Made by a program: the position numbers and the translations under genes
From: UBA5336 sp964412785
Lineage (GTDB): Bacteria > Pseudomonadota > Alphaproteobacteria > Caulobacterales > Hyphomonadaceae
Direction of reading: 5' to 3'
NCBI GenBank assembly: GCA_964412785.1
Contig: CAYPQD010000002.1
Location: 1-64,000 of the forward strand
Length of the DNA: 64,000 bases
Shown here: one piece after another, positions 16,501 through 24,241 of the stretch
Numbering within the stretch: the first letter of the stretch is position 1
How the letters are laid out: every line of letters begins with the position of its first letter
The notes under the pieces: model-generated
Database searches by the model: none
What the model was told of the DNA's origin: nothing
What the model saw: the letters and a program-made list of their open reading frames with translations, nothing else

Positions 16501-19332
16501 CAGGCGATCGAGTATGTTGCGGTTGCGCTGAAGGCCGGCGCCAATACCTTCACGCTGACTGAGACCGACCCGTTCGGCAACCTGCGCAGCGAGACCGCAA
16601 TCACGGTCACCGCACCGGGCGAGCCGGCGGGCGTGCGCCTGATCGCGCCGGCGGAGGCGATTGCCGACGCGTCCTCGCCGGTGCCGGTAACGATCCAGGT
16701 GGTGGATGCCGCAGGTCATCCGGTCGCCGCGCCGGTTGAGGTGACGCTGGTGGCCCGGGAAGACCGTTTCGATGCCCGCGACGCCAGCCCGCAACGCCCC
16801 GGCCTGCAGACCCTGCTGAGGGACGGGCAGACGACGCTGCAGCTGTTCCCCGGCGAGACCGTGGGCAGCCGGATTGTCCGCGTGGACAGCCCGCTCGGCT
16901 CGGCCGAGGCGCGCATTCGATTTACCGCTGACACCCATGCCAGCCGCATTGCCGTTGGGTTCGCCGAGGCGACCATCGGGTTTGGACGTTCCGGCGAGGA
17001 CGCCCTGCATGACCGGCTCGAGGCTGACGAGATCAGCCCGTTCGAGGATACCGAGGAGGGGGTGGAGGGCGCAGTCTATCTCAAGGGCCGGGTGCTCGGC
17101 GACAGCCTGCTGACCTTTCGCTATGACAGCGACCGGGAGCTCGAGGACGCACTGTTCCGCTCCGTGGAGCCGGACGAGTTCTACCCCGTTTATGGCGACC
17201 AGTCCGAGCGGGGCTTCGATGCCCGTTCGCGCGGGCGCCTGTTTGCCAAGCTGGAACGCGATGCCTCCTACATCCTTTTTGGCGATGTCGCCTATGACGC
17301 CAGCGCCGAGGCAATTCAGCTCGGTCGCTTCCAGCGCACGCTGGAAGGCGCGCGCGCCCATCTCGATACCGGCCGGTTGCGCCTCGATGTCTATGCCGGC
17401 GAGACCGAAACGGGCCAGGTCGTGCGCGAGATCCCCAGCCTCGGGATCTCGGGCCCTTATGATCTCGACACCACCGGCGTCATCGAGAATTCCGAGACGG
17501 TGGAAATGCTGGTGCGTGACCGCAACCAGCCGGGCGTCATCCTGGAGACGCGCCGCCTCAGCCGCTTCACCGACTACACGCTCGACTACTTCACCGGCGC
17601 GCTGGTGCTTGCCCGCCCGCTGCCGCTGCGCGATCCGGACTTCAACCCCGTCAGCCTGAGGGTGACGCTGGAAACCGGGGAGGACGCCGGCGAGGCCTAT
17701 GCTGTGTATGGCGGCGAGCTGGCCTTCGACCTGACCGACTGGATGTCTGCCGGCCTGCGCCAGCTTTCGGCGGATGCGCCTGTCGGCTCGGCCGACCGGC
17801 GCACCGTACAGGCCGCCTATGTCGATGCGAGACTTGGCGCCGACGGCCGCCTGCAGGTGGAGGCTGCGCGTTCCGATACCGGGGATGGCGATGACGGCGA
17901 GGCGGTACGCTTGTCCTATGAGCATCGCCTTGAGCGGGGCAGCATTGGCGCTCGCGCCGCTATGGCGTCGGAAGATTTCAATGCGCCCGGCGCCTCGGTC
18001 AGTTCCGGGCGCGACGAAGCGCGTGTCTACGCCACCCTCGGTGTCGGCCCGGGACAGCTTTCCGGCGAGGCTCTCTACACCGGCGAATCCGACAGCGGTG
18101 CGGCGCGTTACGGTGCGGTCGGGCGCTATGAGGTGCCGCTGTCCGATACGCTGCGGGTGCGCACCGGCGGGCGCTATGTCCATTCTGAGGACACTGCCGG
18201 CGAGGCCGACACCGCGCTCACCGCCATTGCCGGCCTTGCCTGGGCGCCGTCCGCCCTGCCTGGCGCCGCCCTCGACCTCGAAGTCGAACAGGAGGTCACC
18301 GACGGCACCGAGTCCCGCTTCACGGTCGGGGCGGACTATGCGGTGACGCCGAAACTGCGCCTTTATGCTCAGGGCCTGTGGTCGGCCTCACGGTCCGGCG
18401 ACTTCGGCTTCACCGACGGGCGAGACGATGTCAGCGTGCGGGCCGGCGGCGAGTATCGCTGGAGCGAGAACCTGACCGCCTTCACCGAATACCGCGCGGA
18501 GGAGGATTTCTTCGATGCCGGCCTCGCCCAGGGCCTCAGCGCCCGCTGGGCCGCCGCGCCCAGCCTGTCGCTGCGCGCCCGCATCGAGCATGTGCAGCCG
18601 CTAGCCCCCGACTTCCGGCGCAATACCGCAGCCGGCGTCGGCGCCACCTGGGAGCCGGAAAGCCGCGCCTGGATAGCCGATGGCGACCTCGACTACGCGG
18701 TGGCCGACAATGGCCAGATCTCGTGGTATGCCTCGACCACGCTTGGCCACCGCCGCGGCGACCACACCATCCTGCTGCGCAACCGGTATGCGTCCTCGAC
18801 CGGTGAGCCGTTTGGGCGCACCCGCGACCGGCTGCGTCTCGGCCATGCCTACCGGCCGGACCGCCATGACGACTTCAACACGCTGGCCTGGTATGAGTTC
18901 GAACATGACGACCGCGGCCCCCGCAGCGACAGCCGTCACACCTGGTCGTTCGGCGGCGAACGCAAGAGCGACGCCCGCACGCGTGTCCGCGCCCGCCTCG
19001 CCGGGCAGGTCTACCGGTTCGAGAGCGTCGAGGCAGGGCCTGCCCGCGATACGCTCACCTGGCTGACCGAAACCGGCCTTGACCACGACATCACCCGAAA
19101 CTGGACTGTCGGCGTCAATCTGGCCGGGCTGGGCGATGACGGGCTCGACAACTGGACTTACGGGATCGGCGGCGAGGCGACCTTCGTGCCGATCGAGAAC
19201 GCCCTGATCGGCCTTGGCTACAACCATACCGAGCTTGAAGAGGACCAGGTCCGCCGGCTCTACCGCGCCGGCTGGTTCCTGCGCCTCCGGATCAAGCTCG
19301 ACCAGTCGGCCTGGACCCTGTTCGATCGCTGA
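13540..19332 (+). CDS. Giant surface protein: DUF11/SdrD-like modules plus outer-membrane beta-barrel
   Basis: A 1,930-residue exported protein. A long signal region ends VLASGTLAPVAFA. Next come a module like those of the upstream gene, a DUF11 module (about 213-370), a Gly run, a carboxypeptidase-regulatory-like module (500-560), another DUF11 module (605-720), and an SdrD B-like module with LDCDGDGVQSN (738-820). A Big-like domain follows (about 1047-1125). From about 1175 to the end, alternating aromatic and polar strands look like a large beta-barrel. It begins with FYPVYGDQSERGF and LFAKLERDASYILFGD, a pattern I recall from other barrel proteins with N-terminal repeat modules. Start choice is uncertain: ATG 13540, 13543 or 13555. 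Probable role: outer-membrane anchor or platform for surface display, not established. Confidence 0.8.
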   Translation: MMAHTMSPETRPPLPPFVPLGLSGLVLASGTLAPVAFAAPPEAGTAIENTGTVTFYNSALGLTETARSNTVQTRVNPVAAFTVRDDQSYVRAPGEPVLFSFTIENTGNTSLDLEAGFTLPGGDFAFADVVAVIDVDGDGQIGPADTPLDPGMAVTLPIDGAVAVLVGLLVPAEAGIGETAAGVLSAWMASGGAASSAQGEVVVEDMGLTLTKSVSDTAAAAGETLVYTLRLANNTTRDFDPATVFDGRPLILDGVASEAILVADDIPLNTRFAGIVDAVDYTAVYRRHGDAPERWTRAAPADPAEIAAVGFLSDQPLPAGFSRDFQFAVALSPNTAGLTIDNVAAWLAPGDATGLDPVPSNRVTTRVAAGSGGGGGGEIVFTDGPGGAPAPPEAGHGEDIFIETVSALCNASTAVDTIEIVVTSAPEGDRETVRATETGPNTGVFRSGPLAVGAAPPVIQGDGVLQGARRSVATARTTCDPDASAQLTIAPAGAVFSSVDNEPIAGALVELLTESGAVLASVITDADGLFQIRSDIAGIHTVRVTPPGEFTAPSGRRDFAGFGRIIDPDGSFAHPFQLAGDGRTLLLDIPVDPDLTGGLVTEKTSTRRDARIADHIDYTVTVTNASSLAITGAEVVDRLPVGFAYVTGSARLDGEPVADPERREAGALVFSLGRLEPGAEAGLTYFAEVLPTSGDGEKTNRALARGRYVGFDRDVTSNTARHSVRIDSQGGVFSRDGVVLGKVFLDCDGDGVQSNADGAEPGIPGVQIHTEEGFSVVTDGKGRYSLPGLSPSTHVLDLYEPTLPPGTEAVATRTLDAGRAGSRFVPLKAGEIRSEDFALRPAGALACSAQLRDDLRARITGFDQAALGMPGPMTPLQLDRVRQGRSGDYADTVETAMRAGRAAPDAVPGAGKTSGALAIPATLALEPLIAGRSDAPGFLDLVDGTHLSQRVISVRVAGPAGTGLSLMRNGTPVAAERIGQRVEANGVQAIEYVAVALKAGANTFTLTETDPFGNLRSETAITVTAPGEPAGVRLIAPAEAIADASSPVPVTIQVVDAAGHPVAAPVEVTLVAREDRFDARDASPQRPGLQTLLRDGQTTLQLFPGETVGSRIVRVDSPLGSAEARIRFTADTHASRIAVGFAEATIGFGRSGEDALHDRLEADEISPFEDTEEGVEGAVYLKGRVLGDSLLTFRYDSDRELEDALFRSVEPDEFYPVYGDQSERGFDARSRGRLFAKLERDASYILFGDVAYDASAEAIQLGRFQRTLEGARAHLDTGRLRLDVYAGETETGQVVREIPSLGISGPYDLDTTGVIENSETVEMLVRDRNQPGVILETRRLSRFTDYTLDYFTGALVLARPLPLRDPDFNPVSLRVTLETGEDAGEAYAVYGGELAFDLTDWMSAGLRQLSADAPVGSADRRTVQAAYVDARLGADGRLQVEAARSDTGDGDDGEAVRLSYEHRLERGSIGARAAMASEDFNAPGASVSSGRDEARVYATLGVGPGQLSGEALYTGESDSGAARYGAVGRYEVPLSDTLRVRTGGRYVHSEDTAGEADTALTAIAGLAWAPSALPGAALDLEVEQEVTDGTESRFTVGADYAVTPKLRLYAQGLWSASRSGDFGFTDGRDDVSVRAGGEYRWSENLTAFTEYRAEEDFFDAGLAQGLSARWAAAPSLSLRARIEHVQPLAPDFRRNTAAGVGATWEPESRAWIADGDLDYAVADNGQISWYASTTLGHRRGDHTILLRNRYASSTGEPFGRTRDRLRLGHAYRPDRHDDFNTLAWYEFEHDDRGPRSDSRHTWSFGGERKSDARTRVRARLAGQVYRFESVEAGPARDTLTWLTETGLDHDITRNWTVGVNLAGLGDDGLDNWTYGIGGEATFVPIENALIGLGYNHTELEEDQVRRLYRAGWFLRLRIKLDQSAWTLFDR

Positions 19333-19341
19333 ACCGGCCTG

Positions 19342-19483
19342 ATACCAGTGCGCGCATATAGTGACGCATCTGCGCGTCTGCGCATCCGGCGGATGAGCGC
19401 GAACGCGCAGTCACGTTTGGCCTCGCGCCGCAGGCATCGCTTGCGATCCGTGCAGCCTGGCATCAATCCGTGCAGCTTGGCAT
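19342..19483 (-). repeat. Dispersed hairpin repeat, copy F (degenerate)
   Basis: A diverged copy in minus orientation between two convergent genes. Its plus-strand left end is TGATACCAGTGCGCGC and its right end CCGTGCAGCTTGGCAT, matching the termini of the other copies. The middle is rearranged, and the right end is duplicated as two 20-bp units at 19446-19465 and 19466-19485 that differ by one base. Confidence 0.7.
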
Positions 19484-19511
19484 CAAATTGCCGGCTTGCC
19501 CGTGCCAAGCC

Positions 19512-20150
19512 CTATTTGTTCGGCTGCGGCGTCGTGCGTAGGTAGGGCTTGACGACCGTGTGGCCTTTCGGAAACAGGCGCGCAATTTCCTCCGGGTCGG
19601 TCACCGAGGGGACAATGATCACATCCTCGCCATCCTGCCAGTTCACCGGGGTTGCCACCTTGTGGCTGTCGGTCAGCTGCAGGCTGTCGATCAGGCGCAG
19701 GATCTCGTTGAAATTCCGCCCGGCGCTTGGCGGATAGACTATGCTCGCCCGGATCTTCCGGTTCGGGTCGATGACGTAGACCGCGCGCACGGTCAGCTTC
19801 GCGTCGGCGTTCGGGTGGATCATGTCATAGAGCGTCGACACCGTCTTGTCCGGGTCACCGATGATCGGGAAATTGACAGCCTGGCCCTGGGTTTCCTCGA
19901 TGTCCGAGATCCAGGCCTTGTGGCTGGCGACGTCATCCACCGAGATCGCGATCGCCTTGGCATTGCGCCTGGCCAGTTCATCCTTCAGCCTGGCGGTGTA
20001 TCCGAGCTCGGTCGTGCAGACTGGCGTGAAATCGGCCGGGTGGGAGAAGAACACAACCCAGTTGTCGCCGATCCAGTCGTGGAAGCGGATGCGGCCTTCG
20101 GTCGTGTCGGTTTCGAAGTCGGGGGCGGTATCGCCCAGCAAAAGACCCAT
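19512..20150 (-). CDS. 1-Cys peroxiredoxin (Prx6 class)
   Basis: Thiol peroxidase of 212 residues that reduces hydrogen peroxide, organic hydroperoxides or peroxynitrite in the cytoplasm. The peroxidatic Cys is C45 in HPADFTPVCTTELG, with the expected P-x-x-x-T/S-x-x-C pattern. The long C-terminal dimer domain (RLIDSLQLTDSHKVATPVNW) and the length are those of the Prx6 subgroup, and no resolving Cys is visible elsewhere, so it should use an external thiol. It converges on the surface-protein gene with copy F of the repeat between them. Its promoter lies in the 120-bp gap shared with the divergent phosphatase gene. Confidence 0.93.
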   Translation of the reverse strand: MGLLLGDTAPDFETDTTEGRIRFHDWIGDNWVVFFSHPADFTPVCTTELGYTARLKDELARRNAKAIAISVDDVASHKAWISDIEETQGQAVNFPIIGDPDKTVSTLYDMIHPNADAKLTVRAVYVIDPNRKIRASIVYPPSAGRNFNEILRLIDSLQLTDSHKVATPVNWQDGEDVIIVPSVTDPEEIARLFPKGHTVVKPYLRTTPQPNK

Positions 20151-20270
20151 GATGGTTCTCCGGTCACTTGATCTGTGGCCGAAAAATGGGCCCTAGATGC
20201 GCGGATGCCAACTGCGGCGTGCTTATCGGCCGCATCAGTTTTCCTCAAACGGGCCCCGGGAAGGACCGTC

Positions 20271-20807
20271 ATGAAGCGCCTCATCCTGCTGCGCCATGCC
20301 AAGACCGAGCCCTGGTATGAAGGGGTTGATGACCAGGCCCGGGCGCTGACCGGACGTGGCCATGCAGACAGCCTGTCCGTCGCGCGCGAGCTTCAGCGGA
20401 TTGGCTGGGCTCCGGACCATGTCATGGTTTCCACGGCGCGTCGCGCGCGCGAGACCTGGCAGGAGATGCAGGCGGTCTTTCCGGACGCTGCAAGCGAGGC
20501 GGTCGAGCGACTGTATCTTGCGGGGATCGACGCGATCGAACGCGAACTCTCCGACCGGCCGGCGCAGGGCACCGTCCTGGTGATCGGACACAATCCGGGG
20601 CTGCAAGACTTCGCCTGCCATGTGGCGCGTGCCTCCGGGTCGGCTTTCGGTGAAGCTGCCCGGCTTCTGTTCGAGCGCTTCCCGACCGCCTGCGCGGCGC
20701 TGTTCGAGGGCGGCGACGAAGGCGCGTTCGAGCCGGCTCGTTTCATCCTCAGCGATGTCATTCGCGCGAAGAGCCTGCGCGAGGCGGGCGACGAGGACGA
20801 TGACTGA
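20271..20807 (+). CDS. SixA-like histidine phosphatase
   Basis: A 178-residue member of the histidine phosphatase (phosphoglycerate mutase-like) superfamily, SixA branch. The catalytic LILLRHAKTEP near the N-terminus carries the phosphorylated His; STARRARET near 52, the acidic residue region LYLAGIDAIE, and VIGHNPGL near 108 with the second catalytic His are all present. E. coli SixA dephosphorylates a phosphohistidine in phosphotransfer proteins; whether this one does so is unknown. The ATG follows an AAGGA ribosome site. It is followed by a GC-rich hairpin and a 10-bp tandem repeat. It is divergent from the peroxiredoxin gene. Confidence 0.88.
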   Translation: MKRLILLRHAKTEPWYEGVDDQARALTGRGHADSLSVARELQRIGWAPDHVMVSTARRARETWQEMQAVFPDAASEAVERLYLAGIDAIERELSDRPAQGTVLVIGHNPGLQDFACHVARASGSAFGEAARLLFERFPTACAALFEGGDEGAFEPARFILSDVIRAKSLREAGDEDDD

Positions 20808-20810
20808 CGC

Positions 20811-20841
20811 AAAAGGGCCCCGCCCGGGGAAGGGGCGGGGC
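20811..20841 (-). terminator. Intrinsic terminator, minus strand
   Basis: Perfect 9-bp arms GCCCCGCCC and GGGCGGGGC (20817-20841) with a 7-nt loop, followed on the minus strand by CCTTTT. It would end transcripts arriving from the small minus-strand frame at 20944-21135. On the plus strand there is no T run behind sixA. Confidence 0.6.
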
Positions 20842-20850
20842 AAGGCGCCC

Positions 20851-20890
20851 GGCAGGGAGAGGCAGGGAGAGGCAGGGCGAGGCAGGGAGG
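20851..20890 (+). repeat. Four tandem 10-bp units
   Basis: GGCAGGGAGA occurs twice exactly, then as GGCAGGGCGA and GGCAGGGAGG, giving 40 bp of purine-rich tandem sequence just behind the sixA hairpin. It looks like a slippage-prone minisatellite. Confidence 0.8.
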
Positions 20891-20943
20891 TCGCGCGCGC
20901 CCTGCAGGCAAAGGTCTGGCGGGGCGGCATCCGCCGCCGTCGA

Positions 20944-21135
20944 TCAGCGGGCGGCGAGCCGGGCCTGGCGCTTGCGGCGGCGGACCAGCAGGCTGCCGGG
21001 AGCGCCCGCATCGGTGTCGTTGGCCGGGGCGAGCATTGGGGTCTGGTCCTGCGCGGCGTGGAAGCCGAACGCCAGACCCCTGTCCGGCAGCGGGGCATCT
21101 GGTGCGCATCGGACCTGTGTGGCGGGGGCGGTCAT
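20944..21135 (-). CDS. Possible small protein, function unknown
   Basis: A 63-codon frame on the minus strand starting MTAPATQVRCAPDAPL and ending in a basic tail (VRRRKRQARLAAR). I recognise no family and it could be spurious. In its favour, it lies between an AT-rich promoter-like region (21190-21290) and an intrinsic terminator (20811-20841), both in its direction, and an AGAGGACTG stretch precedes the ATG. Against it, composition is unremarkable and no conserved motif is visible. Confidence 0.35.
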   Translation of the reverse strand: MTAPATQVRCAPDAPLPDRGLAFGFHAAQDQTPMLAPANDTDAGAPGSLLVRRRKRQARLAAR

Positions 21136-21189
21136 GACGGGTTCAGTCCTCTGGCTGTCTGTTCAGTCCCCGAAGCGCCTGTCGCTCCG

Positions 21190-21295
21190 GCTGACACCAG
21201 GGATTTAGCTAGAACTTGTTGAATTTCAATAAGACAATATCGTAAAACAATAAAACACTTGCCGGATCAGGCATCTGCTTGCATCGTATGTCGAT
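21190..21295 (-). promoter_or_regulatory. AT-rich regulatory region
   Basis: About 100 bp much richer in A and T than its surroundings, including the near-palindrome TTGAATTTCAA. It lies in front of the small minus frame at 21135 and behind the DUF2256 gene. It probably holds a promoter reading to the left. No specific factor site is recognisable. Confidence 0.4.
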
Positions 21296-21306
21296 AAGGC
21301 CCGGGA

Positions 21307-21477
21307 TCACGCATCGGACTTGCGTGTCCGCCTGCAGCGCTCGGAACAGTATTTGACCTCGTCCCAGACGGCAGCCCACTTCTTCCTCCAGGCAAACGGG
21401 CGTCCGCAGGCCGCGCAGGCCTTCTGCGGCAGGTCCGCCTTGGCGATGGCCTTGCTGCCCCTAGCGCTTCGGGGCAT
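21307..21477 (-). CDS. DUF2256 zinc-ribbon-like protein
   Basis: A 56-residue basic protein of the DUF2256 family. Four cysteines in the pattern C-x2-C (ACAACGRPFAWRKKW) and C-x3-C (VKYCSERCRRTR) would form one zinc-binding site; the R-K-K-W stretch between them is typical. Its function is unknown, but the family is often encoded next to photolyase/cryptochrome genes, as here. The ATG at 21477 lies inside the end of the photolyase frame (17-nt overlap), so the two are co-transcribed. A longer frame upstream only shadows the photolyase tail. Confidence 0.85.
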   Translation of the reverse strand: MPRSARGSKAIAKADLPQKACAACGRPFAWRKKWAAVWDEVKYCSERCRRTRKSDA

Positions 21478-23056
21478 GGCCGTCGGCCTCCTGACCGCCC
21501 GGGCCCGGCAGGTCGAGCGAGAGCTGTCCGGCGGCCGCGGCGCCGCGTCCCGCCTTCCGCCGTTCGCCGCGGTGGCGGATACCCGACTTGCGGCTGCCAT
21601 GGCGCTCCTGGATCGCATCGGCGGTGCGGCGATAGGCCGGGCTGCGCCGGGCGGTATGGATTTTCTCCTTCGCCGAGCGGGCGGCCGCCTCATGGTCGAT
21701 CAGCCGCGATGGATACGTCTCACCCAACACGATGCCGGCGCCGGCCAGCACGCTTGCTGGCGCATCCCAGGGCGCGTGGATCGCCGGGCCGGGCAGGGCG
21801 GCGAGTTCCGGCACCCAGCGGCGAATGAAAACGCCGTCGGGGTCCTGATCGCGCGACTGCTTTACCGGGTTGTAGATGCGCACGGTGTTCACGCCCGTGG
21901 TGCCGGACTGCATCTGCGCCTGCGGATAGTGGATCCCGGCCTCGAAATCGGTGAATTTCTGCGCCAGCAGGGTCGCCGGGCGTTTCCAGTGCATCCACAG
22001 GTGATACGACGCAAAAGCCATCACCATTGCCCTCATCCGGAAATTCAGCCAGCCGGTCTGGTCAAGCGCGCGCATGCAGGCATCGACGAAGGGAAATCCC
22101 GTCCGCCCCTCGATCCATGCTGTCAGGCGCGGGTCAGCCCAGTCGGGCTCGGCGCGCAGCCCGTCATAGGCCGGATGCAAATTGCGGTGCTCGATCCCGG
22201 TCTCGTTCTCAAGCTTCTGGATGAAATGGCAGTGCCAGTGCAGGCGCGCGATGAAGCTGTGCAGGGATTGTGCGAATTCCGTACGCCCGGAAGCGGCGTG
22301 CAGCGCCTTCGCATTGCGGGCGGCCTGGTAGGCCTCGCGCATCGACACCGTTCCGAAGGCAAGGTGAGGCGAGAGCCGCGAGCAGGCGTCAAACGCGCTT
22401 ACCGGCGAGGACATGGCGGTGCGATAGGCCTCGCCGCGGTCCTCCAGGAAACTGCGCAGGAGGTCGACGCCGATCGCCCGACCGCCAGCCTGGCGCTCCG
22501 GGCAAGGATCGTCTGACAGGCCAAGATCGCGCGCGTCCGGCCAGGGATCACCCGACATCCCGGCATCGCGGATCAGGTCCGGTGCCCGCAGGCGGCGCGT
22601 GCCCATCATCGTGTCCCAGCGCTGTGCCCAGCCATCGCGTGAGCGCAGACCACGGATCACCCCATGCTGGGGGTGTTCGCGCACGGCGACACCGGCGCGC
22701 CGCGACCAGGCGCGAACCGCCTTGTCGCGCGTGAATGTCCAGTCCAGACCGGTCTCCTCATGGGCATGAATTGCCGCAATGCCATGGGCCCGGTGAAGCT
22801 GGCCAAAGACGGTGAGTGCCTCGCCCGTGCGCACGCAGAGCCGGCTGCCGCGCTGCCTCAGCGCGTCGTCGAGGTCCGCCAGGCTCTCCACGAGGAACGC
22901 GAACTGGCGGCCAGACAGCTCCGGTTGGCGCCACAATTCCGGCTCGATGATATACAGGGGGACCACCGGCCCGCCTGATGCACAGGCGGAGGCAAGGGGC
23001 ATATGGTCATGCACCCGGAGGTCCCGCTTGAACCAGACAACCTGAATACCATCCAT
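21461..23056 (-). CDS. Cryptochrome/photolyase family protein
   Basis: A 531-residue flavoprotein of the DNA photolyase/cryptochrome superfamily. The N-terminal antenna domain starts IQVVWFKRDLRVHDH; the C-terminal FAD domain has LSPHLAFGTVSMREAY, GRTGFPFVDACMRALDQTGW and the N-F-R-M-R stretch, all family landmarks. It probably repairs UV-induced pyrimidine dimers using blue light. A basic, low-complexity tail of about 60 residues follows the core. The ATG at 23056 (MDGIQ) is preferred over an in-frame TTG three codons upstream. DUF2256 follows and a renalase-like FAD protein is divergent, a combination seen in other light-exposed bacteria. The precise substrate class (CPD, 6-4 or signalling) is not decidable here. 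Confidence 0.88.
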   Translation of the reverse strand: MDGIQVVWFKRDLRVHDHMPLASACASGGPVVPLYIIEPELWRQPELSGRQFAFLVESLADLDDALRQRGSRLCVRTGEALTVFGQLHRAHGIAAIHAHEETGLDWTFTRDKAVRAWSRRAGVAVREHPQHGVIRGLRSRDGWAQRWDTMMGTRRLRAPDLIRDAGMSGDPWPDARDLGLSDDPCPERQAGGRAIGVDLLRSFLEDRGEAYRTAMSSPVSAFDACSRLSPHLAFGTVSMREAYQAARNAKALHAASGRTEFAQSLHSFIARLHWHCHFIQKLENETGIEHRNLHPAYDGLRAEPDWADPRLTAWIEGRTGFPFVDACMRALDQTGWLNFRMRAMVMAFASYHLWMHWKRPATLLAQKFTDFEAGIHYPQAQMQSGTTGVNTVRIYNPVKQSRDQDPDGVFIRRWVPELAALPGPAIHAPWDAPASVLAGAGIVLGETYPSRLIDHEAAARSAKEKIHTARRSPAYRRTADAIQERHGSRKSGIRHRGERRKAGRGAAAAGQLSLDLPGPGGQEADGHAPKR

Positions 23057-23193
23057 CGCGAACAAGACTAGAACAAAGTTTCAACGCCGTCTACCGCAGC
23101 CCGGCACATAGACTTTGCAAGAGTGAGTTGCCACGACGCCGCGTCGCCGGGGCGGACGGTCGCAGCTATATCCGGTCGGTCACACGGAGGATC

Positions 23194-24189
23194 ATGCCTA
23201 TGCGGATCGCGATCATCGGGGCGGGACTGGCCGGGCTGGCGGCGGCACGGGCTCTGGCCGATTGCGGGCATGCGATCCGCCTGTTCGACAAGGGTCGGGG
23301 GCCTGGGGGGCGCCTTTCGACGCGACGGATGGAGACGCCGGTGGGGCTCGCCCGGTTCGACCATGGCGCGCCTTTCCTGTCACCGGCCGCCGGCGCTTTC
23401 CGGCAGGCGGCCAACGCCTGGGTTGCCGCCGGCGTGGCCGCGCCCTGGGCCGGGCGGTTCCGGATCGCCCCTGCCGATGGCGGCCCGCTCCAGCACGCGC
23501 CGGACGGGCTCCGACTGGTTGGCACGCCAGCGATGAACGCGTTGATTCGCCATTTCGCCAATGACCTCGATGTCCGCTGGGCAGCGCGGGTCACCGCCAT
23601 TGAGGGCGGCCCCGGCGCCTGGACCCTGGCGCTGGAGGAGGGAGAGCCTGAAGGCCCTTTCGAGACGGTATTGTGTGCCATCCCGGCGGAGCAGGCGGCG
23701 GTCCTCCTGCAGCCAGTGGCGCCGCAGATCGCCGCGGCGGCGGGGGCGGTGCGCTCCGATCCGTGCTGGACGGCCATGCTTGCCTTCGACGCGCCGGTCG
23801 ACGCCGGTCTTGACGGGCTGATGCTGGAGACGGGCGCGCTGGTCTCGCTTTTGCGCAACAGTGCTAAGCCGGGTCGTGACGGGCCGGAGGCCTGGGTCGT
23901 GCACGCCGCGCCTGGCCATTCTGCCGCCCTTCTCGAAGCCGATCCTGACACCGTGCTTGCCGACCTTGTGCCGCGCTTCTGCGCCATCACCGGCGCGCCG
24001 CAGCCGGTGGCGGCTGCCGCCCATCGCTGGCGCTACGCCCGGGTCGCGCGCTCTGCTGGAGTGCCCGCCTTCTGGGAGGCGCAACTCAGCCTCGGGGCCT
24101 GCGGAGACTGGTGTCTCGGGCCGGATGCCGGCCACGCCTTCGACAGCGGGCTGGCACTGGCATCCCGGCTTTCTGCCCGCGAGGCGTGA
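23194..24189 (+). CDS. Renalase-like NAD(P)/FAD oxidoreductase
   Basis: A 331-residue flavoprotein. The N-terminal dinucleotide motif IAIIGAGLAGLAAARAL (G-x-G-x-x-G) and the following DKGRGPGGRLSTRR stretch are typical of the COG3380 (renalase) group. The C-terminal GDWCLGPDAGHAFDSGLALA is the second FAD contact. Bacterial renalases oxidise mis-reduced dihydronicotinamide isomers, so a metabolite-repair role is plausible but not shown. CGGAGG precedes the ATG at 23194. It is divergent from the photolyase gene across about 140 bp, which may hold a shared light- or oxidative-stress-controlled promoter. Confidence 0.85.
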   Translation: MPMRIAIIGAGLAGLAAARALADCGHAIRLFDKGRGPGGRLSTRRMETPVGLARFDHGAPFLSPAAGAFRQAANAWVAAGVAAPWAGRFRIAPADGGPLQHAPDGLRLVGTPAMNALIRHFANDLDVRWAARVTAIEGGPGAWTLALEEGEPEGPFETVLCAIPAEQAAVLLQPVAPQIAAAAGAVRSDPCWTAMLAFDAPVDAGLDGLMLETGALVSLLRNSAKPGRDGPEAWVVHAAPGHSAALLEADPDTVLADLVPRFCAITGAPQPVAAAAHRWRYARVARSAGVPAFWEAQLSLGACGDWCLGPDAGHAFDSGLALASRLSAREA

Positions 24190-24241
24190 ATTACAGCCAT
24201 AGGTTTCTGGATGGCAGGGTGCCACCTGGCCTTGATGGGTC

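Noticed and set aside
15892..18183. 763-codon minus-strand frame under the barrel protein gene
   Set aside because: Shadow of the plus gene; no domain, and composition typical of antisense reading.
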